From Nocardia otitidiscaviarum NBRC 14405 (GTDB taxonomy: Bacteria; Actinomycetota; Actinomycetes; Mycobacteriales; Mycobacteriaceae): a stretch of 64,000 bases of DNA. The notes under the pieces were generated by a model that saw only the letters and a list, made by a program, of their open reading frames with translations, was not told where the DNA came from and did not search any database. Below, in pieces: positions 44,902-53,439 of this stretch. The stretch lies in NCBI RefSeq assembly GCF_000308635.1, contig NZ_BAGD01000104.1, positions 1 to 64,000 of the forward strand, in the 5' to 3' direction. A program made the position numbers and the translations under genes. Each line of letters begins with the position of its first letter. Within the stretch, counting starts at the first letter, position 1.

Positions 44902-44981
44902 AACAATCCTCCTGAGGGTGGGGTGAGTGAATCCGGCACTACTTCGGGCCGAATCCATCGTGACCCACCTCACAGCAGGGG

Positions 44982-45674
44982 TCAATGGTTGGATTTGCGG
45001 GCCGATAGCGGACGCATACCGCCGACGCCCGGCGCCGAGGCCCGCACGGCCAGTGCGAGCAGGCCGTCCAGCGCCAGGGCGAGGGCGGCGACCAGGATCG
45101 CGCCCACCAGCACCCGGTCGTATTTGTAGAGGCCGATACCGTCGAAGATGTAGCGACCGAGCCCACCCAGATTGACGTAGGCCGCGATGGTGGCGGTGGC
45201 GACCACCTGGAGGGTGGCCGCGCGCAGCCCGGTCAGCAGGATGGGCAGCGCATTGGGGAATTCCACGCGCAGCAGGATCTGGTACTCGCGCATCCCCATG
45301 GCGCGGGAGGCGTCCACGACCAGCGGGTCCACATTGGCCACCCCCGCGTAGGCCCCGGCCAGCAGCGGCGGAATGCCCACCGTGATCAGCGCCAGCAGGG
45401 GCGGAACCAGACCCAGCCCCATCAGCAGCACCAGGAAGGTGAGCAGACCGAGGGTGGGCAGGGCGCGCATGGCGTTGGCGAAGCCGACGATGAACGCCGA
45501 GCCGCGCCGGGTGTGGCCGATGACCATGCCCAGCGGCACGGCCAGCGCCGCGGACAGCGCGACCGCCAGGAAGCTGTACCAGAGATGCTCGCGCAACCGG
45601 GCGGCGATACCGGCGGGCCCGGACCAGTTGCCGGCCGTGCTGAGGTATTCCCAGGCCTGCACGAAAAGGTTCAT
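44982..45674 (-). CDS. Osmoprotectant ABC transporter permease (ProZ/OpuCD-like)
   Basis: A 230-aa permease of the binding-protein-dependent type with about six helices. The EAA-like loop is VVDASRAMGMREYQILLRVE. It has the short length typical of the glycine betaine/choline system permeases. It overlaps the preceding permease gene by four bases, so it is probably the last gene of the operon 48824 to 44982. Confidence 0.88.
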   Translation of the reverse strand: MNLFVQAWEYLSTAGNWSGPAGIAARLREHLWYSFLAVALSAALAVPLGMVIGHTRRGSAFIVGFANAMRALPTLGLLTFLVLLMGLGLVPPLLALITVGIPPLLAGAYAGVANVDPLVVDASRAMGMREYQILLRVEFPNALPILLTGLRAATLQVVATATIAAYVNLGGLGRYIFDGIGLYKYDRVLVGAILVAALALALDGLLALAVRASAPGVGGMRPLSARKSNH

Positions 45675-46408
45675 GCCGCACTACCTTTCGGAGCAGCCGC
45701 ACCGCCGGTCGGGGCCGCCGGACCCTTCGCCGGATCGATCGCGCCGCGCAGCCGCCGCCGGGTGCCGGGCGTGCGGCCGGTGCGCAGCCACGGCGTGGCC
45801 AACCGGCCCAGCAGGTAGAGCAGGCGGTCGATCACCAGTGCCAACACCAGCACGACGATGATGCCCGCGATGATCTCGTCCGGATAGTCGCGCTGATATC
45901 CCTGGGTGAACAGTTTGCCGAGACCGCCGACGCCGATGAGCGCGCCCACGGTGACCATGGAGATATTGGTGACCGCCACCACCCGCAGATTCGCTACGAA
46001 AACCGGGAAGGCCAGCGGGAATTCGACGGTGAGCACGCGGCGCAGGCGGGCGTAGCCGATGGCGTCGGCGGCGTCGAGCACCGCCGCGGGCACCGAATCC
46101 AGCGCCGTGGGCACCGCGACCACCAGCAATGCCACCGAGTAGATGGTCAACGCGATGATCACGTTCAGCGGGTCGATGGTCGAAATGCCCAGCAGCGGCG
46201 GCAGAATCACGAACAGCGCCAGCGACGGAATGGTGTACGCGATTCCGGCGGCGGTGACGGTGATCCGGCGCAGCCACGGAACCCGGTGCGCCACCGCGCC
46301 CGCCGGAATGGCGATCAGCAGCCCGAGCAGCAACGGCACCAGCGCCAGCACCAGATGGGTGCGGGTGTATCCGGCGATCTCGCCGAAATTGTCGATGAGG
46401 TACCTCAT
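45671..46408 (-). CDS. Osmoprotectant ABC transporter permease (ProW/OpuCB-like)
   Basis: A 245-aa permease starting MRYLIDNFGEIAGYTRTHLV, with an EAA-like loop ADAIGYARLRRVLTVEFPLA. Its C-terminal tail is Gly/Ala/Pro-rich. The overlap with the downstream permease gene is ATGA-like, four bases. The start is ATG at 46408. The 252 bases to the ATPase gene stop hold only low-complexity repeats. Confidence 0.88.
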   Translation of the reverse strand: MRYLIDNFGEIAGYTRTHLVLALVPLLLGLLIAIPAGAVAHRVPWLRRITVTAAGIAYTIPSLALFVILPPLLGISTIDPLNVIIALTIYSVALLVVAVPTALDSVPAAVLDAADAIGYARLRRVLTVEFPLAFPVFVANLRVVAVTNISMVTVGALIGVGGLGKLFTQGYQRDYPDEIIAGIIVVLVLALVIDRLLYLLGRLATPWLRTGRTPGTRRRLRGAIDPAKGPAAPTGGAAAPKGSAA

Positions 46409-46660
46409 CGCGCGCCGCTCCCCCGACGCGAGCCGCCTACGGGCGAACCCCACGCAGCACCGGCGGAATGCGGCCTGGTCGGCGAGGCGACGGACAGCCG
46501 GGTCACGGCGGCGGGCGGCCGAGTCGCGGCGGCGGTGAGCGGCCCAGTCGCCACAGCGGCGGGCAGCCGGGTCACCACGGTGGTGGTCCGCCGACTCGCC
46601 GCGGTGGCGGGCGGCCACGCCGCTACGGTGGTTGCCGGGCGGGTCGGCACGGTGCGCATT
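46409..46660. repeat. Degenerate low-complexity repeat between proV- and proW-like genes
   Basis: The stretch has many diverged copies of a unit like GGCGGCGGGCGGCCGAGTCG. Read on the minus strand it gives DWAAHRRRDSAARRRDPAVR-type text, and on the plus strand GRVAAAVSGPVATAAG-type text. I see no ribosome site and do not consider it coding. Confidence 0.45.
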
Positions 46661-47824
46661 TCACGCCTCCCTGTCGACGGTCGGTGCTTCCTGGAAGTAG
46701 TGCTTGTTGCGGTCGGTGTCCTCGCCGGAGCGTTGGCGGGCCAGTGCCTCGAGCACGTCGCCGGCGTCGATGCCGCCGCGCACCGCGCCGGTATCGTCCA
46801 CGGCCACCCCGATTCCCGACGGCGAGGAGACCGCGGCGTCCAGTGCGAGCCGCAGGTCGCCGTTCGGCGGGAACAGGGAGCCGCCCGCGGACATGCAGTC
46901 GCGCAGCGGATTTCCGGCGCGGAAGGCTTCCACGCCGGTGACGTCGATCCAGCCGAGCGGCTTGCGTTCGGAGTCCACCACCAGCACCCAGTCACCGAGC
47001 AGCAGCCGCTGCCCGCTGATCTCGTCCTCGGTCGCGGTGGCGACGCCCAGGATCGGCACCGTGTCGGCGGAGCGGAACGACAGCGCCCGGTAACCCCGGT
47101 CGCGGCCGACGAATTCGGCGACGAAGTCGTTGGCGGGCTGGGCCAGCACATGGTCGGGGGTGTCGTACTGCTGGAGCACGCCGCCCGGCCCGAAGACCGC
47201 GATGCGTTCGCCCAGGGTGACCGCTTCGTCGATATCGTGGGTGACGAACACGATGGTCTTGTGCAGTTCGGCTTGCAGCCGCAGCATTTCGGTCTGGAGT
47301 TCGGCGCGCACCACCGGATCCACGGCGCTGAACGGCTCGTCCATGAGCAGGATGGGCGGATCGGCGGCCAGCGCCCGCGCCACCCCGACGCGCTGTTGCT
47401 GACCGCCCGACAGCTGGGACGGATAGCGTAGCGCCAGACCGCGGTCCAAGCCGACGCGGTCCAGCACCTCCAACGCCGCCGTGCGCGCCTGCTTGCGCCG
47501 CACCCCCTGGAGCACCGGCACCGTGGCCACGTTGTCCAGGACGGTGCGGTGCGGCAGCAGACCCGCACTCTGGATGACGTAGCCGATACCGAGCCGCAGC
47601 TTCACCGGGTCGATCGCCGAAATATCCTGTCCGGCAACGGTGATCGTCCCCGAGGTGGGGGCGATCATGCGATTGATCATGCGCATCGAGGTGGTCTTCC
47701 CGCAGCCGGACGGGCCGACGAAGACGGTGAAGGAACCGGATTCGATGCGCAGGTCCAGATCGTGTACGGCGGTGGTGCCGTCCGGATAGGTCTTGGTGAC
47801 GCCGCGGAACTCGATATCGGACAC
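46661..47824 (-). CDS. Osmoprotectant ABC transporter ATP-binding protein (ProV/OpuCA-like)
   Basis: A 387-aa ATPase. Walker A is FVGPSGCGKTTSMRMINRMI, signature SQLSGGQQQRVGVARALAAD, Walker B ILLMDEPFSAVDP and H-loop VFVTHDIDEA. The C-terminal 120 residues form a CBS-like regulatory region (LGWIDVTGVEAFRAGNPLRD), as in OpuA/ProV, where it senses ionic strength. It is 10 bases after the lipoprotein gene. Confidence 0.92.
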   Translation of the reverse strand: MSDIEFRGVTKTYPDGTTAVHDLDLRIESGSFTVFVGPSGCGKTTSMRMINRMIAPTSGTITVAGQDISAIDPVKLRLGIGYVIQSAGLLPHRTVLDNVATVPVLQGVRRKQARTAALEVLDRVGLDRGLALRYPSQLSGGQQQRVGVARALAADPPILLMDEPFSAVDPVVRAELQTEMLRLQAELHKTIVFVTHDIDEAVTLGERIAVFGPGGVLQQYDTPDHVLAQPANDFVAEFVGRDRGYRALSFRSADTVPILGVATATEDEISGQRLLLGDWVLVVDSERKPLGWIDVTGVEAFRAGNPLRDCMSAGGSLFPPNGDLRLALDAAVSSPSGIGVAVDDTGAVRGGIDAGDVLEALARQRSGEDTDRNKHYFQEAPTVDREA

Positions 47825-47834
47825 GTGGCCCTCC

Positions 47835-48824
47835 CTATGCGATCGGCTTGTCGAGCCCCTGCGCCCGCACCCAGTCCGCCGCCGCGGCGGCCGGTTCGGT
47901 CTTGCTCGCGCCGGAGACCGCGGTATTGAGCGAAATCAGTTCCGCCGTGGTGAGTTTCGCCGACACGGCGTTGAGGACGGACACCAGCTTGTCGCTCTTC
48001 TTGGCGGCGTTGAACAGCGGCACCACGTTCTGGGCGGCGAAGTTGTTCTTCGGATCGGCCAGCACCACGAGGTCGTTCTCCGCGATGGCGGGTGAGGTGG
48101 TGAAGATGTCGGCGGCCGTCACCTGCCCTTCGACGAGTGCGCGCACGGTGGCCGGACCGCCGCCGTCGGCGATCGGCACGAAGTTGCCCGGCGCGATGTC
48201 GAGGTCGTAGTTCTTCTTCAGCCCCGGCAGACCGCCCGGCCGCTCCTGGAATTCCGCGGGCGCGGCGAACGTGACCTCGGCCGAGTGCGGGGCCAGATCG
48301 CCGATGGTCCGCAGGTTCCAGCGGTCGGCGGTGGCGCGGGTGACCACCACGGCGTCGGAGTCCTGGGCGGGAGCCGGGTCGGCGATGGCGAGCTGATCGC
48401 CGAGCGCGGCGGTGAGCGCGGCGTTCACCTCGTCGGCGGAGGTGGCGGTCGCCGCCGAGTCCAGGTACTGGAGCAGGTTGCCGGTGTAATCGGGCACCAG
48501 GCCGATCGAGCAGCTGCGCAGCGCCGGGACGTACGCCTCGCGGCTGCCGATATTGAGTTTGGTGTCGACGCTGAAACCGTTGGCGCGCAATGCTTCCGCA
48601 TAGATGTTGGCGACAGTCTCGGATTCCGGGAAGTTGGCCGAGCCGACGGTGACCTGGTTCTCGTCGGTGCTGCAGCTGCCGCCGCCGCTCGAGAGCGGGT
48701 CGGAGTCGCCGCACGCCGTGAGCGCCATGGCGGCCGCGAGCGCGACAGCCGCGGCGATCACCCGGGCAACGGTGAAAGCGGGGCGTAGTCCGCGGCGGCC
48801 ACGCGTGGTGATCGGGGATTTCAC
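47835..48824 (-). CDS. Osmoprotectant-binding lipoprotein (ProX/OpuCC-like)
   Basis: A 329-aa lipoprotein. After the leader the lipobox reads LTAC, so lipidation at Cys should anchor it outside the membrane. The binding domain has VTVGSANFPESETVANIYAE and GLVPDYTGNLLQYLDSAA, the OpuAC pattern for quaternary-amine ligands. It is the first gene of the operon. GTG at 48824 follows GGAAGG. Confidence 0.9.
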   Translation of the reverse strand: MKSPITTRGRRGLRPAFTVARVIAAAVALAAAMALTACGDSDPLSSGGGSCSTDENQVTVGSANFPESETVANIYAEALRANGFSVDTKLNIGSREAYVPALRSCSIGLVPDYTGNLLQYLDSAATATSADEVNAALTAALGDQLAIADPAPAQDSDAVVVTRATADRWNLRTIGDLAPHSAEVTFAAPAEFQERPGGLPGLKKNYDLDIAPGNFVPIADGGGPATVRALVEGQVTAADIFTTSPAIAENDLVVLADPKNNFAAQNVVPLFNAAKKSDKLVSVLNAVSAKLTTAELISLNTAVSGASKTEPAAAAADWVRAQGLDKPIA

Positions 48825-49002
48825 AACTGTCCTTCCGACATCCCAGCGGATCGACAGCGGCCACGGGATGGGAGGACCGGACCGCTCATGGGTGTCCATA
48901 TTGCCTGGCTCGCCGAGTTGTCGCTGACTTCTCCTGGGCGTTTCGCGCAATCGAGTGTGCCGCTGTCCACCGCCCGCACCCCCGCCAGGCAGACTGTCGC
49001 AC

Positions 49003-49938
49003 ATGTTCGGCGCAACGATTCGCTTCGGGCGGAATGGTTTCGGTCGGCTGCTCGGTATGGCACTGGTGGTGGTGTCGGCGGCGGCCATGGTGTCCTGTGC
49101 CCGCGACGACGATCCGGCCATCGTGGTGGGTGCGGGTGATTCCGCGCAGGCGCGGGTGGTCGCCGAGATCTACGCGGGCGCGCTGGCCCGCACCGGAGCC
49201 CGCACCGCCGTCGCGGCCGACCTCGGCACCCGCGCCGACTACCTCGCCGCCCTCGACGCCGCCACCATCGCGGTGACCGGCGACGACACCGGCGATCTGC
49301 TGCGCGCCCTGCACGCCGACGCCACCGCGACCGCCCCCGCGAAGGTGCTCGCGGCCGTCTACGCGGCGCTGCCCGAGGGCATCGTGGTCTCCGACCCCGC
49401 CGACGGCACCGATCTGCGCATCACGCTCACCACCCGCGCCGCCGAGAACCTCCCCGCCACACTGCCGGACCTGGCTCCCCGCTGCGCCGAGCTGCGGGTG
49501 GGCATCACCACCGGCACACCCACCGATCCGCTGCGCCCCGCCCTCGACCCCGCGCGGGACGTGCGGGACCCGCTGCGAAACACCTACGGCTGCAACATCA
49601 CTCAGATCACCGCGTACCCCGACGATATCGCGACCCGAAACGCCCTGCTCAACGGCGAGGTCCAGGCGGCCGTCCTGTCCGTCCCCCCGCCGTTGCTGCC
49701 CGGCCCCACCCCGGAAGACCTCACCACCATCGCGGACCCCGACTACGCCTTCCGCGCCCAACAGGTCCTCCCCGTCATCCGCAAGGGCGCACTCACCGGC
49801 GACCAGACCCGCAAACTGAACTACGTGGCGGGCGAACTCACCACCGCCGACCTCGCCGCCATGGTCCGCGACGTCCGCGACCACAACGCCTCCCCCGCCG
49901 ACCTGGCCCGCTCCTGGCTCGACGCCCACGCCCTGTAG
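49003..49938 (+). CDS. Second OpuAC-like substrate-binding lipoprotein
   Basis: A 311-aa lipoprotein starting MFGATIRFGRNGFGRLLGMA, with lipobox MVSC. The fold follows the ProX-like order (VVGAGDSAQARVVAEIYAGA; TYGCNITQITAYPDDIATRN), but it is clearly diverged from the neighbouring binding protein. It is divergent from the transporter operon and has no permease of its own, so it may share that transporter or serve as a ligand sensor. Confidence 0.75.
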   Translation: MFGATIRFGRNGFGRLLGMALVVVSAAAMVSCARDDDPAIVVGAGDSAQARVVAEIYAGALARTGARTAVAADLGTRADYLAALDAATIAVTGDDTGDLLRALHADATATAPAKVLAAVYAALPEGIVVSDPADGTDLRITLTTRAAENLPATLPDLAPRCAELRVGITTGTPTDPLRPALDPARDVRDPLRNTYGCNITQITAYPDDIATRNALLNGEVQAAVLSVPPPLLPGPTPEDLTTIADPDYAFRAQQVLPVIRKGALTGDQTRKLNYVAGELTTADLAAMVRDVRDHNASPADLARSWLDAHAL

Positions 49939-50064
49939 CGGGACGTCGGTCGCACACGCGCCCGCCGCCGCAGCGGGGACCACCGACGCGCCACGCCCGA
50001 CGGGATCGCACGTTCCGACGGAACCGCACGTCCGGGGACAGCCCGGCGCTAGCCCGACGCACGC

Positions 50065-50101
50065 GACGGGGGTCCGGCTCCGATGGAGCCGGACCCCCGT
50101 C
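50065..50101. terminator. Strong bidirectional hairpin
   Basis: A 17-bp perfect stem, GACGGGGGTCCGGCTCC with its complement, and a GAT loop. It lies between the convergent lipoprotein and malic enzyme genes. Confidence 0.65.
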
Positions 50102-50119
50102 CCGGTGACGTCTCCCGAG

Positions 50120-51337
50120 CTACGCGACGCCCTCGGCGCGGGCGGTGGCGGCCACGGCCTCGGCGACGGCCGGGGCCACGCGGGGGTCGAGGGGGCTGGG
50201 GATGATCTTGTCGGCGGAGAGCTCGTCGGCGACGACGCCGAAGATGGCGTCGGCGGCGGCGACCTTCATGCCCTCGGTGATGCGGCGCGCGCCCGCGTCC
50301 AACGCGCCCTTGAAGACGCCGGGGAAGGCGAGCACATTGTTGATCTGGTTCGGGAAGTCGCTGCGCCCGGTCGCCACGATGGCGGCGTACTTGGCGGCCA
50401 CCTCCGGGTGGATCTCCGGGTTCGGGTTGGACATGGCGAAGACGATGGACTCCGGCGCCATGGCGGCGATGAGCTCCTCGGCGACGGTGCCCGCCGACAG
50501 CCCCAGGAACACGTCCGCACCGGCGAGCGCCTCGGCCGGGCCGCCGGTGATATGGCGCGGGTTGGTGCGCTGGGCCAGTTCGGCCTTGACGTCGTTGAGG
50601 TCGGTGCGGTCCTGGCTCACCACGCCCTTGGAGTCGAGCACGATGATATCGGAGACACCGGCGGCCAGCAGGATGTTCGTGCAGGCCACACCGGCGGCGC
50701 CGGCGCCGGAGACCACGACCTTCATGGCGGACATATCGCGCTGCTGGAGCGCGGCCGCGCCCTTCAGGGCGGCCAGCACCACGATGGCGGTGCCGTGCTG
50801 GTCGTCGTGCATGACCGGGCAGTCCAGCGCCTCGATGACGCGCTTCTCGATCTCGAAGCAGCGGGGGGCGGAGATGTCCTCCAGGTTCACCGCGCCGAAG
50901 CTCGGGCGCAGGCGGATGAGGGTCTCCACGATGGCGTCCGGATCCTTGGTGTCGAGCACCAGCGGGATGGAGTCGAGACCTGCGAACTTCTTGAACAGCG
51001 CCGCCTTGCCCTCCATGACGGGCAGCGAGGCGCGTGCGCCGATATCGCCCAGGCCCAGCACGGCGGTGCCGTCGGAGACCACCACGACCAGGCGCTCGGC
51101 CCAGGTGTAGGTCTTGGCCAGGGATTCGTCCTCGGCGATGCCGAGGCACACCTTCGCCACTCCGGGGGTGTAGGCGATGGACAGGTCGCGCTGGGTCTCG
51201 AGCGGTGCGGTGAGTTCGACCGACAGCTTGCCACCGAGGTGACCCGCGTAGATTTCTTCCGTGGTGATGTCGGCCAGGTTCGCCGCATTGGTCGACGGGG
51301 TCGCGGTGGCGTTCACTGCTTCAGTCACGGGTGACAC
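50120..51337 (-). CDS. NAD(P)-dependent malic enzyme
   Basis: A 405-aa enzyme of the short prokaryotic type. It holds the malate-binding segment LSIAYTPGVAKVCLGIAEDE, the metal-site VMHDDQHGTAIVVLAALKGA and the nucleotide site VVVSGAGAAGVACTNILLAA. It oxidatively decarboxylates malate to pyruvate, giving NAD(P)H and linking the TCA cycle to gluconeogenesis and lipid synthesis. GTG at 51337 has AGGAG seven bases upstream. Next downstream on the minus strand is a strong hairpin. Confidence 0.93.
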   Translation of the reverse strand: MSPVTEAVNATATPSTNAANLADITTEEIYAGHLGGKLSVELTAPLETQRDLSIAYTPGVAKVCLGIAEDESLAKTYTWAERLVVVVSDGTAVLGLGDIGARASLPVMEGKAALFKKFAGLDSIPLVLDTKDPDAIVETLIRLRPSFGAVNLEDISAPRCFEIEKRVIEALDCPVMHDDQHGTAIVVLAALKGAAALQQRDMSAMKVVVSGAGAAGVACTNILLAAGVSDIIVLDSKGVVSQDRTDLNDVKAELAQRTNPRHITGGPAEALAGADVFLGLSAGTVAEELIAAMAPESIVFAMSNPNPEIHPEVAAKYAAIVATGRSDFPNQINNVLAFPGVFKGALDAGARRITEGMKVAAADAIFGVVADELSADKIIPSPLDPRVAPAVAEAVAATARAEGVA

Positions 51338-51364
51338 GATTTCACTCCTGCTCGATGCGGACTC

Positions 51365-51391
51365 AACCGTTTGACGGTTACCGTTCGGTAA
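51365..51391. promoter_or_regulatory. Overlapping palindromes before the malic enzyme gene
   Basis: AACCGT-TTG-ACGGTT (51365-51379) overlaps TTACCG-TT-CGGTAA (51378-51391), 28 bases or more upstream of the start. They could be operator half-sites for one factor. Confidence 0.4.
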
Positions 51392-51560
51392 TAGGTATTA
51401 ATGGTTTTCGGGGGCTCTGAGGTGCGCTGACCACGCCGTCGAAACGCACTGTGCCACTGTCGTCGGTCGACGTGACATAGGCAAGGGTCCGACGGTTTGG
51501 AAAGAGCGTGTCGCTGCACAGATCGTCGAGCGAGAAAACCGGACGGGTGTGTCCGGGCAT
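51378..51560 (-). CDS. Possible small protein, uncertain
   Basis: A 60-aa ORF, MPGHTRPVFSLDDLCSDTLF, then PNRRTLAYVTSTDDSGTVRF and a basic end. Third-position GC is moderate only and no family is recognised. It lies in the 440-base gene-free stretch before the malic enzyme gene and may be chance. Nothing else in 51338-51780 looks coding. Confidence 0.25.
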   Translation of the reverse strand: MPGHTRPVFSLDDLCSDTLFPNRRTLAYVTSTDDSGTVRFDGVVSAPQSPRKPLIPITER

Positions 51561-51780
51561 GGTGCCGGGGTGATCGTGATCACCGGATCTCCCGACCGGC
51601 TGGGGTGACAGCGGACGGGGATCGTCATATCTTGCCAGCAGCCGCGACGACGTGCCAAATCGGGCCTACGGTCCGTCTCGCTCATTCACCATTTTCAGAG
51701 CGTAGTGGACGGTAATTAACCGGAGGTAAGGGAGAACTCGCACGACCGCGTCACGATTCGGTGAGACATCACAATGCGGT

Positions 51781-53337
51781 CTACTCGGCTGCGGTGAGTT
51801 CCCCCACGGCCGTATTCGCCGCCGACCGGTCGGAACGGACCCACACCGAATCCAAGCCGCCCGACACCAGCCGCACCCGCCCCGCGCGGCTGCGGCCCGG
51901 ATGGTCGGTGCGGCGATGCATGCCGCGGGTCTCGGTGCGCGCGAGCGCGCTGTACTTGGTCCAGCGCGCTACCGCCAGCAGCGCCGCCGCCTGCCGGGCG
52001 CGCAACCGGTCCGCCCCGCCGCCGCCCAGATCGAACCGCACGCCCGGCCACACGCCGTCCAGTTCGCCGATGCTGTCACGCAGGCTGCCCTCGCTGCGCC
52101 AGTACGAACGCCGCAGCGGCAGGGTGTGCTCCTGCACCAGGCCGACCACCGCGCGCGGGTCGATGCCGGACCGCGCGCCCAGTCCGGCTCCGGGCACCGC
52201 GCGCGTCTTGCCGATCTTGCGCCGCTCCCGCGCGAACCGGGCCGCGGCGGCGCCCGACCACACCCCGGAGGAGATCGCCCAGGCCCCGTTCTGCCCGCCG
52301 AAGCCGCTCACCGCACCCGTGATCGGCTCCCGTGTGGTCACATCGCCCGCGCCGAAGAGGCCCGGCAGGTTGGTACCGCAGTCGGGTCCGGTCAACCGCA
52401 GGCCGCCGGTACCGCGCACCGTCCCCTCCAGCACCGCCCGCAGCGGCACCCGCCCGGCCGCGTCCAGGCCGCCCGCGCGGATCAACTGGGTGCGCAGGGC
52501 GTCCGGCAGGTCGTCGGCCAGGGCGTAAACCCGTCGGCCGTCCGCGATGGCGGCGAACGCCTCGGCCCGGGAACCGAATTCGCGACCGCCGCCCGCCGAC
52601 CGCTCGTCGTGCAGGGTCGCCAGGTACATGAGCAGATCCGGCGCGAACACCGCGGGCGCGCCCGCGACCCCGGTGGGCGCCAGGGCGTAGGCGCTGGAGA
52701 ATTCCATCCCCGAGAGTTCGGCTCCCGCTTCGGCGGCCATGAGCAGTCCGTCGCCGGTGTCCACGTCGGTGCCCGCCCCGCCGGACAGGAAGGCGCAGCC
52801 GCCGGTGGCCACCACCACGGCGGCGGCCCGGGCGGTCCAGGTGCGGTGCCCCTTGGCCAGGGCGATCCCGGCGGCGCCGGAGACCAGGCCGTCGCGATCG
52901 GTGAGCAGTTGCAGGGCGGGATGCCGGTCGAGAATCCGCACCCCCGCGATCACCATGCTGCGCCGCATGCGGCCGAGGTATTTGGCCCCGTCGAGCACCA
53001 CCCGGGTGGGTCCGGCCACCGGTTCGCCGTCGACCCGGAACCCGCGGCGCACCAATTGCTCCACGCGCCGGTGCGTCTCGTCGAGGACCCGGTACATCCA
53101 CTCCGGATCACCCAGGCCCTTGCCACCCGCGAAGCCCTGTCGCACCGCCTCGTCGCGGGCCGGACCGGGCGGCAGATTCCAGAGTGAGACCGTGCCGCAG
53201 GCGGTGGGGCCGCTGGCTCCCGCGCGCGCCTTGTCGACCACGAGAACCCGAGCGCCGCGGGCGGCCGCCGCCAAGGCGGCCCAGCAGCCCGCCGGGCCAC
53301 CGCCCAATACGAGCACATCGGCCTCGAACTCGGTCAT
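51781..53337 (-). CDS. FAD-dependent oxidoreductase, fumarate reductase/aspartate oxidase-like
   Basis: A 518-aa flavoprotein. The FAD-binding start is VLVLGGGPAGCWAALAAAAR, with VVVATGGCAFLSGGAGTDVD and GLFGAGDVTTREPITGAVSG as later FAD contacts. A C-terminal helical domain contains TRTETRGMHRRTDHPGRS, resembling the succinate dehydrogenase/L-aspartate oxidase end. No iron-sulfur subunit is adjacent, so the electron partner is unknown. ATG at 53337 is used. Confidence 0.87.
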   Translation of the reverse strand: MTEFEADVLVLGGGPAGCWAALAAAARGARVLVVDKARAGASGPTACGTVSLWNLPPGPARDEAVRQGFAGGKGLGDPEWMYRVLDETHRRVEQLVRRGFRVDGEPVAGPTRVVLDGAKYLGRMRRSMVIAGVRILDRHPALQLLTDRDGLVSGAAGIALAKGHRTWTARAAAVVVATGGCAFLSGGAGTDVDTGDGLLMAAEAGAELSGMEFSSAYALAPTGVAGAPAVFAPDLLMYLATLHDERSAGGGREFGSRAEAFAAIADGRRVYALADDLPDALRTQLIRAGGLDAAGRVPLRAVLEGTVRGTGGLRLTGPDCGTNLPGLFGAGDVTTREPITGAVSGFGGQNGAWAISSGVWSGAAAARFARERRKIGKTRAVPGAGLGARSGIDPRAVVGLVQEHTLPLRRSYWRSEGSLRDSIGELDGVWPGVRFDLGGGGADRLRARQAAALLAVARWTKYSALARTETRGMHRRTDHPGRSRAGRVRLVSGGLDSVWVRSDRSAANTAVGELTAAE

Positions 53338-53439
53338 ATCGACAGATGTTCGACCACAGTTCAACCGGCCGCAACCGTTATCCGCGTTCCGATTTCCGCA
53401 CCGAGACAGAGTTGTTACCGATTACTCGGGGAATGGAAT

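Noticed and set aside
44902..44981. DosR box before the Hrp1-like gene
   Set aside because: No sequence close to the DosR consensus was seen; only a short TTCGG/CCGAA palindrome is present.
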